The position numbers and the translations under genes were made by a program. Positions 9,801 to 14,826 of a DNA stretch of 21,022 nucleotides are shown here, piece by piece (positions within the stretch are counted from its first letter, which is position 1; each line of letters opens with the position of its first letter). Source of the stretch: a virus; the IMG/VR virus record IMGVR_UViG_3300025652_000689, positions 1-21,022 of that record. One strand, written 5' to 3'. Under the pieces are notes generated by a model. It had not been told where the DNA came from and did not search any database. It was given only the letters and a program-made list of their open reading frames with translations.

Positions 9801-10558
9801 CTGTAGAAGAAAACGATGCATTAAGCAAAGCTGTATCTTATATATGGAGAGGTGAAATGCTCGGTGTATTTGGTGAGGCTATATCTCCTTACACTAAAAG
9901 AGGAAACATTAATCCTTTAATGGAGCCTGTTATAGTTAGAAATATATCATCTGCAGGTCAAGAAATTATTAACATGATTAGCAACGGAAAACCTGTTGAC
10001 ATGGCTTTACAAGATTTTGCAAGACAAACAATTGTGATTGGAGCACAAGCAGAAAAAATATGGAACAAATCAACAAATCCATATGCTGTTAATGTTAAAA
10101 GAATTGCAACACTTGAAAGACAATGGAGAAAAGAAATGGGAAGTGGCTATGAGCAAACATCAGGTGGAGTTTTAAAAGAAAGACATTACGCATATAGAAG
10201 ATTAAAAAATGCCTTACTATTAAACAACTCTGATTCTGATATAGCAAAAGCATATTATGTTGCTTACAACACATTATTAGATGAAAGAACTAATGGTGGA
10301 TTTGTTAATATGTCAGAAAATAAAAAATATGCAAGAAAAACAATTATGAGAATGATTGAAAAAATGAACCCTCTTGACATATCTAAAGAAACAAAAGGTA
10401 GAGTTACATCAAGAAGAAAAGAATTTTTAAATTATTTATCTTCAGAAAATCAAAAACTTGCTCTTAAATTAGAAAAAGAATTTCAATATAAAGTACGTAA
10501 ATTTAAATCTATAACAAAAAGAGGAACATATAAAAGATTATATGCTAATCATATTTAA
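3806..10558 (+). CDS. Giant virion/ejection-type protein with HExxH protease motif
   Basis: This single uninterrupted frame encodes 2250 residues, starts at ATG 3806 with only a weak Shine-Dalgarno site, and ends the + strand block. Residues about 108-150 and 215-275 are glycine-rich and hydrophobic. At 1115-1119 is HEVSH, followed 36-41 residues later by an EEAFVEALGKY helix that could supply a third zinc ligand, a gluzincin-like layout. Residues 700-940 resemble a degraded tyrosine recombinase: a SAM-like helical part, then K819, R894, GH 921-922 and Y934. A box-I-like LLKTGPRLNEV lies at 1021-1031. The rest is charged helix, with a conserved-looking segment (SPLAGLKNVMIQLPRS) near 1755. 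Size and place after the fibre and internal-type genes fit a large polyvalent protein carried in the virion and injected with the DNA. T7 gp16, a comparable ejected protein, is much shorter at about 1320 residues. The zinc motif is firm as sequence; function is inferred. Confidence 0.85.
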   Translation: MTVYEYLDKKRAENPQYRQFSDIGLYKKLQGEDPNIPKWKSSTSTGVKTNQQDPGFMNSLFDWTDYGINETSAKFAKSAYNNSITGLAYQLHNGEARFDLDDYDPGIAEDIFSAVLSFAMPLDMASMFVGGAAGKTLTTLGSAGLKEGMVKSLTGKAAFKKTLGEKALKSTTKKELAKAGIKKTPLQRRKELAEDYVNNLIKDRGLSPLYTKPSQSYIAGAQMQGATLAVFEGVRGGFQAAVDGENIWKGVGKGIAHGGMMGAASGALGASLNFKHGELLKRYADEDFLNYTQKAKKLATGTVGQIVAETTVFTAPELKNVIGDENYGMRELMRSWATNAGMMGVLKAKGKLWNKGKDEIGKWADREGLKEYLAAQDLVKSTKAVKQNIQQNMPENTPAEKAAKKAALEQLSNFRNRQIRNAELTIKEYESWEADYKKATDIVEGVASGKIKNVDADQVLDVMRQIHAVRGAMIKNKNLGIPKNLSKEQRKLAKAEREAEINRLEKLEKQWETEIEGPLRNIESGIDPNIATQKTIRVGYTKSIKKALKENPEAVKELREGLENVVDAKGNITNVKEFNKLAEQAEINRKSYEDVYGKKPKKIIQADPDVSKSKQVFDTEVKNQEAISDKAKKIKKLTTSEKKGEEPLNKKDKQIQETEYTNPEGETTQGQIDAYKKSKQVLSYFARTFFSNKQLIAKKGDSTKLGHADKLAKYLAKEGKSFFEMTDADFADFIKKNPSISKDSASSIIRGLADIASLNRNQAAKLFNEKFKLLFKPEIGKSVYRFVGEIRKKAKVEGAQIEGDAAIYSSDGKIEISTKTGFIEKYTSRDLIKSIRSLAAKTVRKLTRPGHEEFLFKVKDGGEHVVIQNYQLSGIIKEIFGVKKSKAGEARLFRKSINQWAVEKYKEGAVEIDIVYEKITGHKPSGAQKVATSYQKAISQGELPARVNKILKEYIKDIKSGKVNYGRGKEGYTTLELRKGLKNLDKLLLTKKDNVFEIINKGKKEKVTIDNATLETMVNYLLKTGPRLNEVSIDSQTFNMLTKYQLNSKIKAGQSIVGAEKLAQQVAWVKKKFPKLSVQIEKTLGKVNGQYVLGKIHNHLIKIASGRAKIDTLPHEVSHHVVDILKEFGDPISKKIVKDGIRMFRKKKMTEAQAEEAFVEALGKYTAKELPKGMIGRMKSWTKRAVSYMRQYFGMRNQNDVNGMKQDIVRIIGGKVISGKIPTDYLSPSNTLKVKYQTQSTSQGKKVIKELQKQTEDARQEAIDTYGAKESMLKSLEADVLGPNRNIKSKDITGGELERIQQNYRDMFKSVVEGKSAEYAKNHAKVKGIEAEYNISESQRDAYFERFDTKFEKASQDMINTYKSYIALGDKIKPLQNTNADAFKAISDTNINSTLPIWKRAFFKSADYIRRFSPKIARNLELHDFTRSFEMKGPGERGVERIKSIVKSKRVQDNYMHLIDPVLAKNAINQLKKLSTDKTLSESRRNRFKKEYVEALSIREKFTKGEYVEAGKQWKEISDFYWNNLLLAIKKNTPSNTEFAQIREGLNERYIQEYFVRRPTKEVVQHIHENSNVIQKMAEREIKKLSLEDLKRIKKQDKTPEDVVAAEIMQMIKFGPLVAKPSFLKERGVTLPEYMEIPTKDGGKKLVKSYESNIDATMSTYVNGMSKFIATVKHFPEFTELGGKFALKGSTGKEIVEQLQTKMLGGNKSPDAVYAFETVKKQLGLDQNMIDVLNQPVAEYIGKITNWSAVLGLSSPLAGLKNVMIQLPRSIAVYGAKNTYKGFAKAMKTELGRNPNNKEWLKAVERGETGYGQKELLFGADSKIKWWFDNVNLMTQTENLNRIMTAEAGRLHFAELVSSYKKQGSGFFPKSKKAEIDRMFTDIFRLSDKQMKHLRETKDLHNSVEYENILNYVGFTAHKASAGATGVSDLPLWMSNKYMKPLTLFQRMAYSVTIDSYKNYVKPLKNGNVAPLVKATLGHMATGAALYGLYDKLMGQQIPVEENDALSKAVSYIWRGEMLGVFGEAISPYTKRGNINPLMEPVIVRNISSAGQEIINMISNGKPVDMALQDFARQTIVIGAQAEKIWNKSTNPYAVNVKRIATLERQWRKEMGSGYEQTSGGVLKERHYAYRRLKNALLLNNSDSDIAKAYYVAYNTLLDERTNGGFVNMSENKKYARKTIMRMIEKMNPLDISKETKGRVTSRRKEFLNYLSSENQKLALKLEKEFQYKVRKFKSITKRGTYKRLYANHI
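10555..10558. other. Interlocking convergent stop codons (TTAA)
   Basis: The giant + strand gene stops with TAA at 10556-10558 and the facing - strand gene stops with TAA at 10557-10555. The four bases TTAA carry both stops, so the two operons meet with no intergenic DNA. Confidence 0.9.
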
Positions 10559-11037
10559 AATAATTCCTTAATTGGTAATAAAACCATTTGACTTGCATTA
10601 TTATCACCACCCATAACCATTTTTAAATTACCTTCTTTTTGAAGGTTTTTTATTTTATCCTTAAGTTGGTCTACCTTAAATATAAATCCGCCCTCTATGT
10701 GCCCATTATAGGCCAATAAATGTATCCAGGCGGTTGATTCTGTGGTAGATAAACCAGATGGCTTGCCACTGCATCTAATTTCAATGGCAATATTACCAGT
10801 ATTTTTCCAAATGTCTCTTTCTGTTTTTACCTCTACTTTACTGTTACCTTCAAATAATTCCTCTACAAACTCTTCACCCATTTTACCAAATTTTAGGTCA
10901 AGGTCAAACCCTTTGCAATATCCCTCTGTTAATGGCATCCACTCATCCCCTTTCATTATCATGGCTTCTCCGCCAGATAGTTTATATATATCCATCATTT
11001 TAATTGTCAAGTTCGTACTGTCCTTTAAACCACCCAT
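10555..11037 (-). CDS. PD-(D/E)XK nuclease-like protein
   Basis: The 160-residue product starts at ATG 11037 with GTGGAG two bases upstream and overlaps the preceding gene by 38 bases. Residues 54-59 (GEEFVE) and 69-71 (EVK) are spaced like the first acid and the ExK of PD-(D/E)XK nucleases. They are followed by TERDIWKNTGNIAIEI and a GKPSG segment, a pattern I associate with phage nuclease-fold proteins and resolvase or restriction-like enzymes. The expected central Asp is not clearly assignable, so catalysis is uncertain. It is the last gene of the - strand replication operon, behind the RuvC-like resolvase, which fits a DNA-processing job. Its coding sequence also holds the other strand's terminator. 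An internal ATG at residue 14 has a poorer ribosome site. Confidence 0.72.
   Translation of the reverse strand: MGGLKDSTNLTIKMMDIYKLSGGEAMIMKGDEWMPLTEGYCKGFDLDLKFGKMGEEFVEELFEGNSKVEVKTERDIWKNTGNIAIEIRCSGKPSGLSTTESTAWIHLLAYNGHIEGGFIFKVDQLKDKIKNLQKEGNLKMVMGGDNNASQMVLLPIKELF
10630..10651 (+). terminator. Rho-independent-like terminator of the virion operon
   Basis: The + strand reads ACCTTC, a TTTTT loop, GAAGGT, then a T-run continuing as TTTTTATTTT. The stem is six perfect base pairs, and the T-run runs from 10646 to 10651. It lies 72 bases after the giant gene's stop and inside the coding sequence of the facing nuclease-like gene, where it encodes part of its NLQKEGNLK segment. On the - strand the structure is preceded by A's rather than followed by T's, so termination should act on + strand transcripts only. 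Confidence 0.7.
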
Positions 11038-11164
11038 TTCTCCACTCTTTTAATATTTGTGATTTGTTTGTTATTATGTTTGTTTTTGCTTTTTTCTTGT
11101 ATTTAACTCTGCCCTTACTGCTCATAGGAACAAAAGTGCATTTTTTTCTGTAATCATAACTCAT
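11000..11164 (-). CDS. Small basic protein of unknown function
   Basis: I start this 54-residue gene at ATG 11164 rather than at an in-frame ATG at 11185, because AGAGGAG lies seven bases before 11164 and that start overlaps the stop of the upstream resolvase gene by 11 bases, a usual coupling. The product is Lys/Arg-rich in its first half (KGRVKYKKKAKTN) and ends with a WRNGWFKGQYELDN helix. No family is recognised. The basic charge and the location between two DNA enzymes suggest nucleic acid or partner binding, which is inference only. Confidence 0.6.
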   Translation of the reverse strand: MSYDYRKKCTFVPMSSKGRVKYKKKAKTNIITNKSQILKEWRNGWFKGQYELDN

Positions 11165-11642
11165 TAAAATACTCCTCTTTTGCATACTTAACTATCAGAA
11201 TTGCATCTGATGTTTTAAGTGTTATTTTTTTAAGCTCTGGATAACATTCCTTAGCTTTATCTTTTAACCATCTTTTTCTTATTACGCTTTTTAAAGCTTT
11301 TGGACAACCTATCCATCTTATCCACTCGGCAGGAATTGCAGTATTCATTTTAACTTCATGTGATGCTGCTATACCAAGCCATTGTCCATAGTTTGTGCCA
11401 TATGAAAATGCGGCTCTTACTGCATTGGTTGGTCTGGCCCATACTCTTTCCATGACAAGTTTAACATTATCTGAAGGTGTATTACCTATAATAACCTCAA
11501 ATAATAGTGCCATATCTTCGCTTGAATCAGGACATTTATATGCTTTTATTTCACCCTCTTCATCTATGCAAGCAATGCCTCCAGATTTACCTGGGTCTAT
11601 ACCTACATATTTATATTTAACTTTGGAACGGTAGTTCGTCAT
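11154..11642 (-). CDS. RuvC-like Holliday junction resolvase
   Basis: The 162-residue protein begins with an RNase-H-fold signature: VGIDPGKSGG with Asp16 in the first strand. Glu65 follows in VMERVWARP, and Asp146 is in TSDAILIVKYA near the C-terminus. This acid-acid-acid order and the length match the RuvC family, which cuts four-way junctions using two metal ions. The segment PAEWIRWIG resembles the variable DNA-facing part of phage members. The start at ATG 11642 has GGGGAG nine bases upstream and overlaps the helicase gene by 26 bases. In a phage it would trim recombination or replication branches before packaging, working after the exonuclease and annealing protein of the same operon. 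Confidence 0.88.
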   Translation of the reverse strand: MTNYRSKVKYKYVGIDPGKSGGIACIDEEGEIKAYKCPDSSEDMALLFEVIIGNTPSDNVKLVMERVWARPTNAVRAAFSYGTNYGQWLGIAASHEVKMNTAIPAEWIRWIGCPKALKSVIRKRWLKDKAKECYPELKKITLKTSDAILIVKYAKEEYFNEL

Positions 11643-12957
11643 TTATCATCTCCCCTATTGAATTATATACCTTACATTTATCTCCATCATAACCTAAGTC
11701 TGCATATCCAGAATCTCCGTATCTTACCTTTGATGCAATTAAAGTTATTATGTTCTTACCTTTACCTGCTTCTCCTTGTACCTTATAATCATAATATGAA
11801 AAGAAAACATTTTCTGCTACTTGTTCAATTGCTCCACTTTCTGCTAAATCTGAAAGTTGTGGCATCAATGCTTTACCTCTTGTATTATTTCTTTCTATAA
11901 ACCTATTTAATTGTGATGCTAAAACAACAACACAATCATTGCCTTTAGCAAGCCACTTATAATCATTAACAAGTTGCTCTATTTGTAATCTTCTTTCACT
12001 CTGTCCACCCTTGCAAGATATAAGTTGTATGTAATCATCAAATATTATATCAGGCTTGAACCTTTTGATTTCTGCGGCAGATGATGAAAAGTCTTTTAAA
12101 TTATCAAACATTAAAAACTTATCACTTGAATACTTTTTCCTTATGCTTTCAATCGTATTGTTAACTAACTTTAAAGATTCATCACTAAATACATTTTTCC
12201 TAACCATTCCATATGAAAGTTGTTCAGATTCTAAACATATTATCTTTTTCATAAGTTCTGAATTTGGTAGTTCTCTGCTAAAAAACATAGCTTTATAACC
12301 CTGCTCAAGAACCTTTGATAGCATATTAATCATCACGGTAGTCTTACCATGACCTGGTCTACCACCAACAATGGTTATCTCACCTCGTGTCAATCCACCA
12401 GAAAACTTATCTACAGATGGATAACCCGTCTTAATTAACTTGGATGTTTTATCTTTTATGCTTGTAAGCGTATCAGAGATTACTTCCTCAATGTCTTGCA
12501 CTTGGCTTGGTCTTATATCCAATAGTTCACCAAATATCATATGTGCTTTCTCTATAGAATCATAGACATCTTCGTAATTACCTTTTGCTTTTTCTTTGAT
12601 TTTCTCACTGTGAACGATAACCCTTCTTAAAAGGTATTTCTCGTATATTTGATTTGCATGATAAGTAACCGCACCTGGACTTGTAGTATTGTTTGTGCAT
12701 TCAGTCACGTAATAAGCGGTTAGGCCAATCTTAGTATCTGTGCCATTTAAAGATGAACACACTGAAATCATATCAATGTTCTCTTTTGCTTTTATCATCT
12801 GTCCTATCTTATACCAAAGCCTTCTTGCTTTGTCTTGATAAAACACTTGGTTGTTTATTATGTATTTACTTACGGTATCATATTCCGTAGGATTCTCTAT
12901 AACAGTGCCTAAGATACAATTTTCAGTTGCACTATCATATGGTAGATTTAACTCCAT
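11617..12957 (-). CDS. dnaB: DnaB-type replicative helicase
   Basis: The 446-residue protein has a DnaB-like N-terminal helical domain (residues 5-110, beginning LPYDSATENCILGTVI). A RecA-fold motor follows, with Walker A GRPGHGKTT at 199-207, Walker B IIFDD at 304-308, and the sensor-like SQLNR at 348-352. A typical LSDLAESGAIEQVAEN stretch starts at 368. Length matches cellular and phage DnaB. It would unwind the fork as a hexamer. There is no fused primase domain and no primase gene in this window. The start at ATG 12957 sits behind AAAGGAG. A small hairpin lies immediately upstream of that ribosome site. The 3' end overlaps the resolvase gene. Confidence 0.93.
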   Translation of the reverse strand: MELNLPYDSATENCILGTVIENPTEYDTVSKYIINNQVFYQDKARRLWYKIGQMIKAKENIDMISVCSSLNGTDTKIGLTAYYVTECTNNTTSPGAVTYHANQIYEKYLLRRVIVHSEKIKEKAKGNYEDVYDSIEKAHMIFGELLDIRPSQVQDIEEVISDTLTSIKDKTSKLIKTGYPSVDKFSGGLTRGEITIVGGRPGHGKTTVMINMLSKVLEQGYKAMFFSRELPNSELMKKIICLESEQLSYGMVRKNVFSDESLKLVNNTIESIRKKYSSDKFLMFDNLKDFSSSAAEIKRFKPDIIFDDYIQLISCKGGQSERRLQIEQLVNDYKWLAKGNDCVVVLASQLNRFIERNNTRGKALMPQLSDLAESGAIEQVAENVFFSYYDYKVQGEAGKGKNIITLIASKVRYGDSGYADLGYDGDKCKVYNSIGEMINDELPFQS

Positions 12958-12972
12958 ATTATTCTCCTTTAT

Positions 12973-12988
12973 AGGACAGTTAAGTCCT
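12973..12988 (-). promoter_or_regulatory. Small hairpin before the helicase ribosome site
   Basis: On the - strand AGGAC, a six-base loop and GTCCT form a five-pair stem ending three bases before the AAAGGAG of the helicase gene. It lies between the zinc-ribbon stop and the helicase start. It could mark an RNA processing site or tune helicase translation, but the stem is short and may be chance. Confidence 0.3.
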
Positions 12989-12990
12989 CG

Positions 12991-13158
12991 CTATTTTTCA
13001 GTTACATTTTCTTCTGGTATTGGCAAGTAAATTAAATAATCCGCATCACATTTGGAACAACTTAAATTACTAACAATCCCTTCACCTTCCATTCCATAGT
13101 CTTCATAGTCATGGTCTCCACCCCATATGACTTCGCTATTACAATGCCAACAGTTCAT
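12991..13158 (-). CDS. Zinc-ribbon microprotein
   Basis: This 55-codon frame has start ATG 13158, stop TAG 12991-12993 and AAAGGAGG close upstream. The product begins MNCWHCNSEVIWGGDHDYED and contains a second CSKC about 31 residues after the first CWHC, giving a CxxC/CxxC zinc ribbon. An acidic stretch separates the pairs, and the tail is acidic. From memory, proteins with this opening recur in phages; I know no function. It may bind nucleic acid or a host protein. It fills the space between the helicase gene and the coiled-coil gene. Confidence 0.8.
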   Translation of the reverse strand: MNCWHCNSEVIWGGDHDYEDYGMEGEGIVSNLSCSKCDADYLIYLPIPEENVTEK

Positions 13159-13171
13159 AACCCCTCCTTTC

Positions 13172-13393
13172 TTATTTAAATAAACGATTTAATGTTTTTT
13201 TCCACTTTTCTTCTTTTTCTTCTAACTCAGATATTCTATCTTCTGTTTGTTTTATCAATTTATCAGTAACCAATACATTATACTGGGTTACCTTACCAAT
13301 CATTCCTCGATATTCTTCAAGGTCTGATTTGTACCATTCGATAATTCGTTGTCTGTCTGATTTTCCTTGTCTTCGGCCTGATGATTTTGCCAT
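13172..13393 (-). CDS. Small coiled-coil protein
   Basis: The 73-residue product has a basic N-terminus (SSGRRQGKSDRQR) followed by two charged helices, the second with a strong heptad feel (EDRISELEEKEEKWKKTLNRL). ATG 13393 has AAAGGA seven bases upstream. The first 94 bases overlap the end of the upstream gene in another frame. No family is recognised. A dimeric DNA- or protein-binding helix is possible. Confidence 0.65.
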   Translation of the reverse strand: MAKSSGRRQGKSDRQRIIEWYKSDLEEYRGMIGKVTQYNVLVTDKLIKQTEDRISELEEKEEKWKKTLNRLFK

Positions 13394-13758
13394 TCGTTCA
13401 TCCTTTCTTCCATTGCTTGTTCAATAGCATCCATTAACTCATCATCCTTAACTTCGTTGATTTTATACATCTGAGTATTGTCCTGAATTGGTAACGATTG
13501 CATTGGCTCATTTTTAAAGAAGATACCCCATTGTTTCTCTTTTATTATACTGCATACAATTTCTGCTATTTTTGTTTTCATGTTGTCCCATCTCCTATCT
13601 TTTTCACGTTGTTCATCTAGATAACATTCGTGTATTATTGCAAGGTTTTCGTCAAAGAACTGCGTTCCATCACTTGTCAGATACACCCTTGCTATCTCTG
13701 TCTTTAGAAAGCTCTTCAGCTTTTCTCTGTATGTACTCTTTAAACTCATCTTTTTCAT
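13300..13758 (-). CDS. Hypothetical phage protein, start uncertain
   Basis: From ATG 13758 the product is 152 residues. Its early part contains VYLTSDGTQFFDENLAIIHE, which has the look of a real folded segment, so I keep the long form although its ribosome site (GGA three bases before) is poor. An in-frame TTG at 13770 and an ATG at 13749 are alternatives. Inside, ATG 13581 has AGGAG ten bases upstream and would give a 93-residue C-terminal product. The C-terminus is Gln/Asn/Glu-rich and probably disordered. The gene overlaps its upstream neighbour by 89 bases and its downstream neighbour by 94. No function is known. Confidence 0.55.
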   Translation of the reverse strand: MKKMSLKSTYREKLKSFLKTEIARVYLTSDGTQFFDENLAIIHECYLDEQREKDRRWDNMKTKIAEIVCSIIKEKQWGIFFKNEPMQSLPIQDNTQMYKINEVKDDELMDAIEQAMEERMNEWQNHQAEDKENQTDNELSNGTNQTLKNIEE

Positions 13759-13888
13759 CTTTCCACTCAAAGTAATTATCTTGAATAAACTCTATGTTAT
13801 ACTGTCTTTTTGCTAGATTTTCTAGGTTTATTATTAGATTGTTTATCACTTTTTCCATCATCTTCATCGTTGGCTTCTTTTTCTTCAT
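13670..13888 (-). CDS. Small charged helical protein in overlap cluster
   Basis: I start this 72-residue gene at ATG 13888, nine bases after AGGAG; ATG 13894 is only three bases from it. The first 92 bases overlap the acidic-tail gene in another frame, so the lysine-rich opening (KKKKPTMKMMEK) may be a by-product of that gene's Asp/Glu codons. The later part (LAKRQYNIEFIQDNYFEWKD and a charged helix) looks protein-like. No family is recognised. Confidence 0.5.
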   Translation of the reverse strand: MKKKKPTMKMMEKVINNLIINLENLAKRQYNIEFIQDNYFEWKDEKDEFKEYIQRKAEELSKDRDSKGVSDK

Positions 13889-14093
13889 CTTCATCTTCTC
13901 CTATAATTGGATTTTCAAAACTATCTTTTGCCTCTTCTGACAACTCCTCTTCCATAACTTCTTCCTCTACGCCATCAATAATATCATCTATTTCATCTAT
14001 TCTTGACACCATTCCTCTTAATTGATTCTGCAACTTTTCTATTTGCACTTTCATTTTTATTATATCATTTTCCATATCTATTGCTCTACCCAT
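13797..14093 (-). CDS. Coiled-coil protein with acidic then basic tail
   Basis: The 98-residue product starts at ATG 14093 behind AAGGAGATATA. Residues 8-40 form a heptad-like helix (MENDIIKMKVQIEKLQNQL). A strongly acidic stretch follows to about residue 78, and the last 20 residues are basic (NNKPRKSSKKTV). Such charge blocks suggest a disordered tail that could mimic or contact DNA-binding surfaces. It lies 99 bases downstream of the SSB-like gene, separated by a clear stem-loop. No family is recognised. Confidence 0.72.
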   Translation of the reverse strand: MGRAIDMENDIIKMKVQIEKLQNQLRGMVSRIDEIDDIIDGVEEEVMEEELSEEAKDSFENPIIGEDEDEEKEANDEDDGKSDKQSNNKPRKSSKKTV

Positions 14094-14120
14094 TATATCT
14101 CCTTTTTTATGTTAGTCGCA

Positions 14121-14173
14121 TGGGCATACAGATTTCTAAACTATTTATTGACATTACTTGGCCTGTACGCCCA
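14121..14173 (-). promoter_or_regulatory. Intergenic 11-bp stem-loop
   Basis: On the - strand TGGGCGTACAG and CTGTATGCCCA can pair over 11 positions with a 31-base loop. One pair is G-U on the - strand RNA but would be an A-C mismatch on the + strand, which favours a role in the - strand transcript. The element is GC-rich for this genome and occupies the longest gap inside the replication operon, between the SSB-like gene and the acidic-tail gene. No T-run follows, so it is not a typical terminator. RNA processing, mRNA stability or a protein operator are possible. Confidence 0.55.
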
Positions 14174-14192
14174 CACTGTTTTCCTCTATAAG

Positions 14193-14825
14193 TTAAAACG
14201 GTATATCCGAATTACCGTCACTTATATCTATCTTTTTTCCATCCTCCCACTTTTTACAGAACTTACAATCCCAAAAGAAAGTTTTTTCACCTCTTTTGTT
14301 AATAAATTCTCTACCCTTATCAACAAATGCAATGACTGGTTGCCCAATCATATTATCTGGAGATAGCGTTGGTAATACTTGAACTTCAATATCATTACCA
14401 TCAATCGTTCTTGTTTCTGTTGGACATGCAACACCTATTGTCTGACAGAATCTAAGGTAGCCTTTATTGCCGCTCACGTTTGATTCAAAAGTATCTTCTT
14501 TAGAAGGCTCCAGGAATCTCCAAAGTTTGCCTTTGAATGTCTTTCCTACGTATGGACTACCATCTGTTGTTACCATGTCTCCATTAATATCCTTATATAT
14601 AAAGTTTGCTCTATTATTTTGTGGAGCAACTTTTACGGTATAAGTATATAGCCTTGCTTTATACTGACCTCCTTTAACGTCAAGTATTTTAGAATCAACT
14701 TCTGTTATATGACCATAGTATTCACCTTGTGTAAAAGGAGTGAATTTCTTCTTAGTATTATCACTCTTTATATAAAAGCTCTGCTCTTTAGTCACCTCAT
14801 TAAACATATCATTTACGTCTGCCAT
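14193..14825 (-). CDS. Putative single-stranded DNA-binding protein
   Basis: The 210-residue protein ends SDGNSDIPF, the acidic tip with terminal Ile-Pro-Phe that bacterial and phage SSBs use to recruit partners. The body has alternating beta-type segments (GEYYGHITEVD, QYKARLYTYTVKV, GKTFKGKLWRFLE), consistent with an OB-like fold, and a FWDCKFCKKW pair of cysteines near residue 190. It is two bases downstream of the annealing-protein gene (14827-15390), a common SSB position. ATG 14825 has GGAAA upstream. I base the call on the C-terminal tip and gene order, because no named SSB family is recognisable by eye. It would coat ssDNA made by the exonuclease and helicase. Confidence 0.68.
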   Translation of the reverse strand: MADVNDMFNEVTKEQSFYIKSDNTKKKFTPFTQGEYYGHITEVDSKILDVKGGQYKARLYTYTVKVAPQNNRANFIYKDINGDMVTTDGSPYVGKTFKGKLWRFLEPSKEDTFESNVSGNKGYLRFCQTIGVACPTETRTIDGNDIEVQVLPTLSPDNMIGQPVIAFVDKGREFINKRGEKTFFWDCKFCKKWEDGKKIDISDGNSDIPF

Positions 14826-14826
14826 G

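Noticed and set aside
10536-10550. GATTA/TAATC hairpin followed by T's on the - strand as a terminator for the leftward operon
   Set aside because: The stem is five mostly A-T pairs and the T-run is short; too weak to call.
14148-14153. Perfect TTGACA on the + strand
   Set aside because: No -10 element lies at a suitable distance and no + strand gene follows; it is within the loop of the stem-loop.
14022-14366. 114-codon + strand frame over the SSB-like gene and stem-loop
   Set aside because: Hydrophobic antisense composition, no ribosome site, and it crosses a well-supported - strand gene.
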